A stretch of DNA of 64,000 nt from Chitinophaga sp. S165. Lineage in GTDB: Bacteria; Bacteroidota; Bacteroidia; Chitinophagales; Chitinophagaceae. Position 1 is the first letter of the stretch, and the number at the start of each line of letters is the position of its first letter. Below are positions 44,301 through 50,780 of this stretch, in pieces. Location: positions 1,317,646 to 1,381,645 of the forward strand of contig NZ_QGTG01000002.1 of assembly GCF_003182155.1 (NCBI RefSeq), written 5' to 3'. The position numbers and the translations under genes were made by a program. The notes under the pieces were generated by a model, which was given only the letters and a program-made list of their open reading frames with translations, did no database searches and was not told the DNA's origin.

Positions 44301-46973
44301 GTTTTCATCTACGTTGACGATGTTGACAGTATGAGGTTTGTCTGTCAGCAGCATGCCCGTCATACGGTCGCCTTCCGGCATTTTGATACCGGTATAGGAC
44401 GCAAACGGATTATAAGGCATGGAGAAATGGTCAATACTGAAATCGCCACCCGGCTCAAATACTTTTATTTCAAAGCTTGCTTTCAGCTGACCAGGAGCCA
44501 GCTTACCCAGCGGCAGGTCCACCTTTACAGGAGCAGTGCCATTCTCATTCAGGCTGCTTTCAAAGATGGTTTTACTTTCAGCTTCGAAGTGTGTGATAGG
44601 ATCGTCGAAGTGATAATCCTTGAAGTTCTTGAAACTGGTAGTTTGCTGTGTTAAGGATACATCCACTTTTGCCTTCAGGTTCTGTGCTGTGGCACCGAAC
44701 AGCCAGCGGGCATTCAGGGTACCTTCAGTAGGGGAAGTCTTAGATAAAGTGGTGTTCTTGCCGAAGTTGAGATCTATCTTAAGTCTGTTCGGTTTAACTG
44801 TTTCTATGCGGAGGTTCCTCGTGAATACTGCACCGCCTACTTTTACTTTGGCAGTCCAGCTACCCGTCAGATCATCCGGAGAAGTAGCTGTTGTAAAACG
44901 ATAGAAACCATTCACTGACTGTAAGCCGTTCAGCTGACGGTATAACTGGCCTTTAGGATTGTAAAGCTCCAGTGTTACAGGGTGATTAGCTGGCAGTTTC
45001 TGTTGTTTATCTTCCAGGATGAAGGTCAGGAACAGGGTATCGCCAGGGCGCCATACACCACGTTCGCCATACAGGAACCCTTTGATACCGCTCTGCACTT
45101 CTTCACCTTTCACATCAAAACGGCCCAGCGGGAGGGAGTTACCATCATCCAGTTTCAGGTAACCTCTTTCATCGTCTTTTTTAGCAACAAGGAGGTAAGG
45201 CTTACGTTTCAGATCGAACGTAGCGAGACCTTCACCATCACTCTTGGTTTTAAAGATCACCTGGTTCTGATAGTCGAGCAGTTCCAGTTCCACACCGATC
45301 ATTGGTTTGGTATCACGGATATCTGTTACGGCAATCAGCATGCTATTGTCATTACCTCTTTTAGCGGTAAGACCGATATTGGAGGAGAAGACGTTGCGGG
45401 AAGCCCATCTGTCTTTATTGTAGTAAGAATTGGAGCAAGGGTTGTCACGTTGTTCCCAGGAATAGCCGTATGGGTAGTAGCTGTCATACCGACGCCAGAA
45501 GTCGTCATCTTCATCGATCTTCTCGCCGCCATAGTAACCGCCATAATATTCCTCTTCGCTTTCTTCGCCTTCATTGTTTGTGCTGCCACTCTCTTCACCA
45601 CCGGAAGCACATCCCAGGAGGGAGTATGACTTACGGAAGCCGATAGTGACGCGGTAGATGGCACCTGGCTCTGTACGCAGCAATTTCTCCATATCGAGGA
45701 AGAAGCGGTTGCGTTTGTGCAGGTTGAGTGATTTATCGGCATCCAGACGGATGGTCTTTTCTACTACCGGACGTCCAACGCGACGGAGGTCTGCAGTACC
45801 GTCGAGGCCATTCTGCTGCAGATATTGCGGAATATTGTTCTCATAGATCTTGATGATGGTCACGTCAACAGCACTGAGGTTCACTGCTTCGAACGGCATC
45901 ACCAGTTTATTGCTTTCCGGCAGGATCACTCCTTTACCGGGGATGGTTACGGAAGGCTGGGTATTTTCGAAGACGATATTAGCGGAGAAACTTTTTTCCA
46001 GCTTATCGTCAACAATATTCAGGATACCTTCATTCACCGCCACCGTATAATTTCCTTCCAGTCTTTTAGGGGCGAACACTTTTACCTCACTGCCTTCGAT
46101 AGAGAAGCGGAGATCGCTCACGCCGCTTATACCGATCAGACCATCCAGGGTTTGGGCTACGCTTACAGGATCAGAGAACTGTACGAGTACATATTGCTCT
46201 GTTTCGGCTACCGCACGTACGTCCAGCACTTTGAAATCGTTCATGGCCGGAACCTCTATGGTCTTCTTACCCGAGATGTCGTCCACGTTCAGAGGTTTAC
46301 CATCCCAGGTCAGTTCCAGTTTGCGGGTACCGTTGCCTTTAGCAGCACGTACAATATTTGTGATTGTAAATGTGGATACTTTGTCTGCCGCATTATGCTG
46401 CCAGGTAATAGTGGCCTTTTTGCCCTCACAGGTCGCGTTAACTACCTTTTCGATCTGCTGCGGATCTTCTGTATCGGCAGTACTGATAGCGCCGGTGAAG
46501 ATCATCTTATCGAGTACGTTGTTACCTGCGGCTTTCAGACCATACTCTTCTATGGCATAGGAAGGCTTGATAACAAGAAACTCAAAATTGAACTCCTTGA
46601 GGTCTTTTTCGACCTTCATGACCTTGCCCAGTTTGAAAGTCGCCTTGTAGCTTTTGCCTGGTACAAGGTTGGCATCGGGCCTGAACTCGACCGTAGTGGC
46701 ATCTACCCAGTAGGCCTTTCCTTTGATATTAGGACTGAAGTCAAAGAGTTCCTCTTCCACAGGCTCATTCTGTGTATGAGTTACATTCACATTGCTGGTT
46801 AATTGTACCCGGATAGTACTTTGTCTCGAAATAACCCCGGCGGTATAGGCTTCAATGTATTTGGCCAGGGCAGGGTTCATGACTGTTTTCGTGTTTTTAC
46901 AGGCTGTGATGCACGTAATGAGCAGGCACACAGCGAAGGCGGCGACGACCGCCAAACGTTTTTTGGGACCCAT
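41373..46973 (-). CDS. Bacterial alpha-2-macroglobulin family lipoprotein
   Basis: An 1866-residue periplasmic lipoprotein. The signal ends at a lipobox (ITAC, Cys25). The chain follows the bacterial MG-domain plan, with MG1-like repeats, the bait region, and the thioester domain where YPHGCVEQTTSSVFPQ (near residue 1414) carries the CxEQ thioester motif. Thioester-bearing A2M proteins trap foreign proteases that enter the periplasm. Between about residues 455 and 520 there is an unusual acidic, Gly- and Tyr-rich insert (GEESEEEYYGGYYGGEK). pbpC follows on the same strand after a terminator, the classic A2M-PBP1C partnership. Confidence 0.93.
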   Translation of the reverse strand: MGPKKRLAVVAAFAVCLLITCITACKNTKTVMNPALAKYIEAYTAGVISRQSTIRVQLTSNVNVTHTQNEPVEEELFDFSPNIKGKAYWVDATTVEFRPDANLVPGKSYKATFKLGKVMKVEKDLKEFNFEFLVIKPSYAIEEYGLKAAGNNVLDKMIFTGAISTADTEDPQQIEKVVNATCEGKKATITWQHNAADKVSTFTITNIVRAAKGNGTRKLELTWDGKPLNVDDISGKKTIEVPAMNDFKVLDVRAVAETEQYVLVQFSDPVSVAQTLDGLIGISGVSDLRFSIEGSEVKVFAPKRLEGNYTVAVNEGILNIVDDKLEKSFSANIVFENTQPSVTIPGKGVILPESNKLVMPFEAVNLSAVDVTIIKIYENNIPQYLQQNGLDGTADLRRVGRPVVEKTIRLDADKSLNLHKRNRFFLDMEKLLRTEPGAIYRVTIGFRKSYSLLGCASGGEESGSTNNEGEESEEEYYGGYYGGEKIDEDDDFWRRYDSYYPYGYSWEQRDNPCSNSYYNKDRWASRNVFSSNIGLTAKRGNDNSMLIAVTDIRDTKPMIGVELELLDYQNQVIFKTKSDGEGLATFDLKRKPYLLVAKKDDERGYLKLDDGNSLPLGRFDVKGEEVQSGIKGFLYGERGVWRPGDTLFLTFILEDKQQKLPANHPVTLELYNPKGQLYRQLNGLQSVNGFYRFTTATSPDDLTGSWTAKVKVGGAVFTRNLRIETVKPNRLKIDLNFGKNTTLSKTSPTEGTLNARWLFGATAQNLKAKVDVSLTQQTTSFKNFKDYHFDDPITHFEAESKTIFESSLNENGTAPVKVDLPLGKLAPGQLKASFEIKVFEPGGDFSIDHFSMPYNPFASYTGIKMPEGDRMTGMLLTDKPHTVNIVNVDENGNLLSGNQEVQVELYKIRWRWWWDENSEDEFSNFTQDSYNQLLKKETLTLRGGKGSWNLQIAYPDWGRYLVRVKDLKSGHTSGGTVYIDWPGWAERVQKENPSEASMLVFTSDKTQYNVGDEITLTIPSGEGGRGLISIESGSKVLKTFWIETQKGQTVHKFKVEKEMAPNIYVNVSLLQKHANTVNDLPIRMYGVIPISINDANTVLQPVITMPDKLEPEQNASITVSEAKGKDMTYTIALVDEGLLDLTRFKTPDPHSVFYAREALGVKTWDLFDYVIGAWGGDMERILSIGGDEGLNKNAGNAKANRFKPVVIYMGPFTLKGGKQTHNFKLPPYVGSVKAMVVAGQDGAYGSAEKVVAVKKPLMLLTTLPRVLGPSETIQLPVTVFGLENNIRSAKVTLATSPLLEVVGERTKTVSFPQPGEQIVYFDVRVKPQVGVAKVKVTAISGAAKAEEETELEIRNPNPVITTVQEATLQAGQSWSATYKPAGMAGTNTGVLEVSTIPALNLAKRLNYLVQYPHGCVEQTTSSVFPQLALNQLMDLKQSELANIDRNIKAGINRLKGFQTSDGGMSYWPGEGQSDEWGTNYAGHFLLEAQAKGYELPASMLDQWKKYQRNKAGSWAPSTTNFYGADLTQAYRLYLLALAKVPELGAMNRLKEFKYLSNEAKWRLAAAYRLSGQPELANSLVKTLPTDVKPYNQLGGTFGSDLRDKAMILETLTILGQRARANELLKQIAFSLAQESWYSTQTTAYALIAVAKYCGVNSSGNKMSFSYTMNGASNTVNGSSYVAQVPVTFTSAEGNVSIQNKGQNVLYTRLILQGRPDAGQEPNVPNNPDILDIQVKYSTRDGKAIDPATLRQGSDFLATVTVRNPGKRGYYEQMALTQIFPSGWEIINTRLMDNDSTFRSSPYTYKDIRDDRVYTYFNIEENKTRTYNVLLNAAYLGRYYLPAVSCEAMYDNTIHAFLPGKWVEVTK

Positions 46974-47027
46974 GAGGTTTAAATGCTGTTTAAGATATAA
47001 AGGTAAACTAAATGTATTATAATATTA

Positions 47028-48524
47028 TTATATAGGTCTTCCCCTCTCCAGTTTCAATACTTTGGTAACTGCTGCCGGGATCTCTTCCTGGTAGTGTGTA
47101 ACGAAGATAAGCGTCAGGTCCATTACACTACATAGGGTATCGATCACATGTTTGAAATGCTCTTTTTGTTGCAGGTCAAGTCCCTGGCAGGGTTCATCAA
47201 AAATGAGCAATGGGGGTTCTTTTACCAGGGCGCGGGCCAGGAGGGTCAGTCGCTGTACACTTTCGGGAACTCCTTTAAAAGACTGGTTTGCATAAGCTGC
47301 AATGTCCAGTATATCCATCCACGCAGCGGCGTGTTCCTGTTGTTCGGCAGTGCCCTGGCGGTTGCTGCCGATAATATCAAAAAAGCCTGATACGACCACC
47401 TGCAGGCAATTGCTGCCTGCCTGGAAGTATTGGTGTAATTCGGGTGATACAAAGCCGATCTTCTTCTTAATATCCCAGATGCTTTCTCCGCTGCCTCTCT
47501 TCCGGTCGAACAGGTATAGCTCCTGTGCGTAAGCCTGTGGATTATCGCCATTTATCAGGCTTAACAGGGTAGATTTTCCCGCGCCGTTATGACCGAGCAA
47601 GGCCCACTTTTCATTGGGCTTTACTAACCAGTTAACATCGTCAAGGATCAAATGTTCGCCATATTGCACTTTTATGTGTTCCATCCGGATGATGGTTTCG
47701 TAAGGCGATGGAGTGTTCTTTACAATCGCCCGGATCTTTTCTTCGTCCACCTGCCAGCTTTGTGCTGTATCGGCCTGCGGTATTTTCAGATATTCCTCCC
47801 GTGTGTACTTACCTGTTATGCGGCCTTCGTCGAGCGTCAGTACGTGGGTGATATTCTCCGGTACTTCTGTTGGAGATGTGACCAGCAATACTGTAGTACC
47901 GCCTGCGATGATCCTGTTCACCATGTCACTGAAGTGTTTCCTGGTCTGCACGTCCAATCCGCTGAAAGGATTGTCCAGCATCAGCAGTACCGGCTGCTTC
48001 AATAATGATTTTGCGATCATGACACGGCGGGTTTCCCCGTTGGAGAGCTTGATCAGCTCTTTGTCCATTAAGGCCGGGATCTTCAGCGGTTCCAGGATAG
48101 GCGTTTGTTCCGGAGTGCCACCCGATTCTCCGTAGAGGTATTCCCGTACGGTAGGGGCATCTGAAGAATCCATGCTGTTGAACCGTTGTTGGTAATAGAA
48201 GTCTGTCGTAGTATTAGAGCGGTTCCTGAAAGCATGATGATGTCCTACCAGCGCCAGCAGGTCCCGGTAGCTGAAATAGGGATCAGTGATGGTATGTTGC
48301 TTGCGGTAAGTGTCGCTGAAATGATACTGTATGCTGCCATTGATCACATTGAACTTGCCCGCAATGGTATTGAGCAGGGCGGATTTTCCTGAACCACTGG
48401 GACCTGTGATCGCCCATTGCTCTCCTTCATTGATATGCCAGTCCAGGCCGGTGAAAAGGGTTTTATCCAGGTAACGAACGGTGATGTGCTCCAATGATAG
48501 GAATGGAATGGCATGGGTACTCAT
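47028..48524 (-). CDS. Tandem ATP-binding ABC protein, ModF-like
   Basis: A 498-residue soluble protein made of two ABC ATPase domains and no membrane segment. Domain 1 has GPSGSGKSALLN (Walker A, near 40) and LSNGETRRVMIAKSLL (signature). Domain 2 has GHNGAGKSTLLSL (near 305) and a weak signature VPESVQRLTLLARAL in place of LSGGQ, then LLIFDEPCQGLD. The start ATG 48524 matches the domain start; an upstream in-frame start would add 20 residues of no similarity. It resembles ModF of the molybdate cluster, but no molybdate permease is nearby, so the role (ABC partner, or translation/DNA-associated ABC protein) is open. Confidence 0.8.
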   Translation of the reverse strand: MSTHAIPFLSLEHITVRYLDKTLFTGLDWHINEGEQWAITGPSGSGKSALLNTIAGKFNVINGSIQYHFSDTYRKQHTITDPYFSYRDLLALVGHHHAFRNRSNTTTDFYYQQRFNSMDSSDAPTVREYLYGESGGTPEQTPILEPLKIPALMDKELIKLSNGETRRVMIAKSLLKQPVLLMLDNPFSGLDVQTRKHFSDMVNRIIAGGTTVLLVTSPTEVPENITHVLTLDEGRITGKYTREEYLKIPQADTAQSWQVDEEKIRAIVKNTPSPYETIIRMEHIKVQYGEHLILDDVNWLVKPNEKWALLGHNGAGKSTLLSLINGDNPQAYAQELYLFDRKRGSGESIWDIKKKIGFVSPELHQYFQAGSNCLQVVVSGFFDIIGSNRQGTAEQQEHAAAWMDILDIAAYANQSFKGVPESVQRLTLLARALVKEPPLLIFDEPCQGLDLQQKEHFKHVIDTLCSVMDLTLIFVTHYQEEIPAAVTKVLKLERGRPI

Positions 48525-48570
48525 AATCTTGCTGTTTCTCGAGAAATTCGCAGCTAATTTATTATTAATT

Positions 48571-48775
48571 GCCGGGGATTGCAACCCCGGGTTGATTCAT
48601 GTTGTCGGTCCCACGCCCCGGGGTTTGCGCCGTTTCGGATCACACCACGGCCCCGGGATTGCAACCCCGGGTTGAACCCATCCCATATCGTACCGCCACG
48701 AACCACGTTATTCCCCACGCCGCCATCCCCCACACCGCCATTCCCCACACCACCCGGGGTTTGCAACCCCGGGCT
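48571..48775. repeat. REP-like GC-rich hairpin repeats
   Basis: Three copies of a motif of the form CCGGGG(A/T)TTGCAACCCCGGG are seen at 48571-48595, 48651-48675 and 48753-48775, with a fourth half copy (CCCCGGGGTTTGCG) near 48616-48629. Each copy can fold on itself, and the copies alternate in flanking sequence. This is the pattern of intergenic REP-type elements that are spread by dedicated transposases in many bacteria. Confidence 0.75.
48710..48754. repeat. 15-bp tandem repeat, three copies
   Basis: Units ATTCCCCACGCCGCC, ATCCCCCACACCGCC and ATTCCCCACACCACC follow each other without gaps inside the REP-like cluster. Length divisible by three makes an accidental glycine/valine-rich reading frame on the minus strand, which I do not count as a gene. 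Confidence 0.8.
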
Positions 48776-48784
48776 ACAAACAGG

Positions 48785-48802
48785 GGACCCCTAACGGGGT
48801 CC
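48785..48802. terminator. Small hairpin before elaA
   Basis: GGACCCC and GGGGTCC pair across a TAAC loop. It has no strong T tract. It may be part of the repeat cluster or a weak terminator. Confidence 0.4.
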
Positions 48803-48819
48803 TATTGTGTTTTGTTGAT

Positions 48820-48827
48820 TACATTTG
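48820..48827 (+). promoter_or_regulatory. Candidate -10 element of elaA
   Basis: TACATTTG fits TAnnTTTG fully and lies 58 bases before the elaA ATG. No TTG is found at the standard upstream distance, so the match is partial. Confidence 0.4.
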
Positions 48828-48884
48828 TTGTAAGGAGATATTTCCCATTTGGGAGAATGGGCTGAATTATTAAACGAGGGTCTT

Positions 48885-49340
48885 ATGATACACTGGATAA
48901 CGAAAACATTTGAAGAGCTGACCACGAAAGAGCTCTATGCGATATTACGTCTGAGGAGCGAGGTATTTGTGGTGGAACAGAATTGTGTTTTTCAGGACAT
49001 GGATAATGCCGATCAACTGGCTACGCATATCATGGGATTTGATGATGAGCAGGAGAACGAGCTGGTTGCTTATACCCGCATATTCGGTCCGGGAATTAAG
49101 TTTGACATGTGTTCTATCGGTCGGGTAGTGACCTCTCCCCGCGCCCGGAGGACCGGTACAGGCAGGAAACTGATGGAACATTCCATAGCAGTAGTAGAAG
49201 AACGTTTCGGGAAAGTTCCTATCAAGATAGGTGCACAGTTGTACCTGGAGAAGTTTTACACTTCTTTAGGCTTTAAACAAAGCAGTGCGATGTACCTGGA
49301 AGACGACATCCCGCATATAGAAATGATCAGGGAAGTTTAG
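48885..49340 (+). CDS. elaA: GNAT family N-acetyltransferase, ElaA type
   Basis: A 151-residue acetyl-CoA-dependent acetyltransferase. The start MIHWITKTFEELTTKELYAI with LRSEVFVVEQNC is the hallmark of ElaA, so ATG 48885 is preferred to an in-frame start 36 bases upstream. The acetyl-CoA loop RVVTSPRARRTGTGRKLME (RxxGxGxxL form, about 84-102) is present. Substrate unknown. It is convergent with the DUF6048 gene, overlapping it by 4 bases at the 3' ends. Confidence 0.9.
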   Translation: MIHWITKTFEELTTKELYAILRLRSEVFVVEQNCVFQDMDNADQLATHIMGFDDEQENELVAYTRIFGPGIKFDMCSIGRVVTSPRARRTGTGRKLMEHSIAVVEERFGKVPIKIGAQLYLEKFYTSLGFKQSSAMYLEDDIPHIEMIREV

Positions 49341-50215
49341 TCTTTCTTCTTCTTAGGCTCCCTGGATTCGCGGATCTTTAGTTTATATAAAGGAAGGTAA
49401 TAAGACACGGTGTATGTCAGATCGAATTGCGAACTTTTAGAACCACTGCCAAAACCTGGAATAACAATAGGATCAAACCCATCCAACGCATTGTTGCTGA
49501 TCATGATCTTTTCACGTACGGCCCAACCCAGGAAGAAGTTAGGAAGTGCTTCTACTCTCATGCCAACTGTCAGCTCTATCCAGTGAGCGGTCATGTTTGT
49601 TTTAGGAATTGATCCGGGTGTTTCGGAATCCCAGTATTCATTGTGGATATTGAAAGCAGGCGCTTCGTAAGTATTACGGGCGAAACCATAGTGGATACCA
49701 CCGTATACCATGTTCTTATCCTTTGGATCTTTCTTTTTAAGGAAGTCGTAATCCACGCCTACAGTAGCATAAACACCATTGCCTTTATAGGTGTAGTTAG
49801 TATCACTATGGGATGTACGATTATAACCCACTTCAAAAGCACCATAGAGCTTTTTATTAAGGCGTACGTCTGCCTGTACAGCTACGTCTGTTCTGTAAGG
49901 CTGGAAGAAATGGATGGCAAAACGACTGATATCAAGGCCCAGGCGGAGACCGCCGGGAACGTAATAAACAGAGTCCGGTATCTTAGCCACTACCGGCTTT
50001 AGCCGAGGTTGCTGCGTCTTCTTATGAGAAGTATCCTGCGCAGTTCTGGCCGGAGCCGCGGCTGCAGGACGACGTTGTATGGGTTTGCTAACGGAAGTAT
50101 CGATAGCCGGTTTTCTGATACCGGTATCTCCCGCAGGTTTTACCTGTGCCTGGGCAGCTTGTGCAAGCAGGCCGGCCAGACTAATAGATAAACAATAAAG
50201 AAACGTGCGTAACAT
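49337..50215 (-). CDS. DUF6048-type outer-membrane protein
   Basis: A 292-residue exported protein. Signal peptide 1-23 (ending QAAQAQ), then a proline- and lysine-rich linker (to about residue 75), then a beta-barrel-like region (about 80-285) with FAIHFFQPYRTDVAVQADVR, GAFEVGYNR, VGVDYDFLKK, IELTVGMRVEALPNFFLGWAVR. It ends in a basic tail EPKKKKD, not the usual terminal aromatic. The pairing with the next upstream gene (DUF6452-like) is typical of Bacteroidota. Function unknown. Its start lies 35 bases inside the end of that gene, which implies translational coupling. Confidence 0.75.
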   Translation of the reverse strand: MLRTFLYCLSISLAGLLAQAAQAQVKPAGDTGIRKPAIDTSVSKPIQRRPAAAAPARTAQDTSHKKTQQPRLKPVVAKIPDSVYYVPGGLRLGLDISRFAIHFFQPYRTDVAVQADVRLNKKLYGAFEVGYNRTSHSDTNYTYKGNGVYATVGVDYDFLKKKDPKDKNMVYGGIHYGFARNTYEAPAFNIHNEYWDSETPGSIPKTNMTAHWIELTVGMRVEALPNFFLGWAVREKIMISNNALDGFDPIVIPGFGSGSKSSQFDLTYTVSYYLPLYKLKIRESREPKKKKD

Positions 50216-50657
50216 TCGAGCTGTTTACTTCCTTAAAATTAATTACCAGGTCGTCAATTGTATTGTGGGTAGTGAGCACCGTATCGAGGGTGAAGAAGGT
50301 AGCGAATCCGCACCCTGGCGACAGAAAATTCTGTGTCCTTTTATAACGGAAGGTCAGCGTGTCGGCGATCGCGGTGGAGTCAAGCTGCAGGTAAAACCTG
50401 CTGCTATCTGCCAGTGGGTCTAACGACATAAATACGCTGGACCGTGGCTGTCTTCTCACGATGGTGTCTCTACCCAAAGCATATAAGGTGACCTTTGGCC
50501 AGATGGTGTCTTTAACTAAAAAGCCGTTCAATGTGTCTTTCCTAAAGTTCATGCCCAGGTCACTGATCAGTGTCTGGTCGCAACTTTTGGTTTCATCTTC
50601 ACAGGCCGCAAATACTGATAACAGTAGTATTGCAATTATCCCAGAAATGTATTTCAT
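50181..50657 (-). CDS. DUF6452-type lipoprotein
   Basis: A 158-residue lipoprotein with signal and lipobox LLSVFAAC (Cys19). The mature part has SCDQTLISDLGMNFRK near the start and a beta-rich body with FRYKRTQNFLSPGCGFATFFTL. These are family features of DUF6452 as I recall them. It precedes and overlaps the DUF6048-type gene by 35 bases. The two probably act together at the outer membrane; function unknown. Confidence 0.72.
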   Translation of the reverse strand: MKYISGIIAILLLSVFAACEDETKSCDQTLISDLGMNFRKDTLNGFLVKDTIWPKVTLYALGRDTIVRRQPRSSVFMSLDPLADSSRFYLQLDSTAIADTLTFRYKRTQNFLSPGCGFATFFTLDTVLTTHNTIDDLVINFKEVNSSNVTHVSLLFIY

Positions 50658-50688
50658 GCCTGCAAATTACGAGTTCCCTTTACAAGTT

Positions 50689-50728
50689 CCGCTTTCCGCA
50701 GGTGAAATTAATCACCCAGGGAAAGCGG
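50689..50728. terminator. Nested hairpin after uvrA
   Basis: CCGCTTTCC (50689-50697) pairs with GGAAAGCGG (50720-50728), and inside it GGTGA (50701-50705) pairs with TCACC (50712-50716). The structure lies between the uvrA stop and the divergent lipoprotein gene. No T tract follows, so it may be a structured 3' end rather than a classical terminator. Confidence 0.5.
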
Positions 50729-50780
50729 CTTTATCTTCTGCCCGGGAGGGCAATAATGTTAATAATATGGTATCCAGCTG

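Larger units (their letters stand above)
48525..48884. other. GC-rich repeat cluster between the ABC gene and elaA
   Basis: This 360-bp gap has no credible gene. It holds copies of a GC-rich hairpin repeat (48571-48775), a 15-bp tandem repeat (48710-48754), a small hairpin (48785-48802) and a probable elaA promoter element (48820-48827). Confidence 0.7.

Noticed and set aside
48554..48766. Gly/Val-rich reading frame on the minus strand over the repeat cluster
   Set aside because: Its repeats come from the 15-bp tandem repeat and REP-like hairpins; no domain or promoter supports coding.
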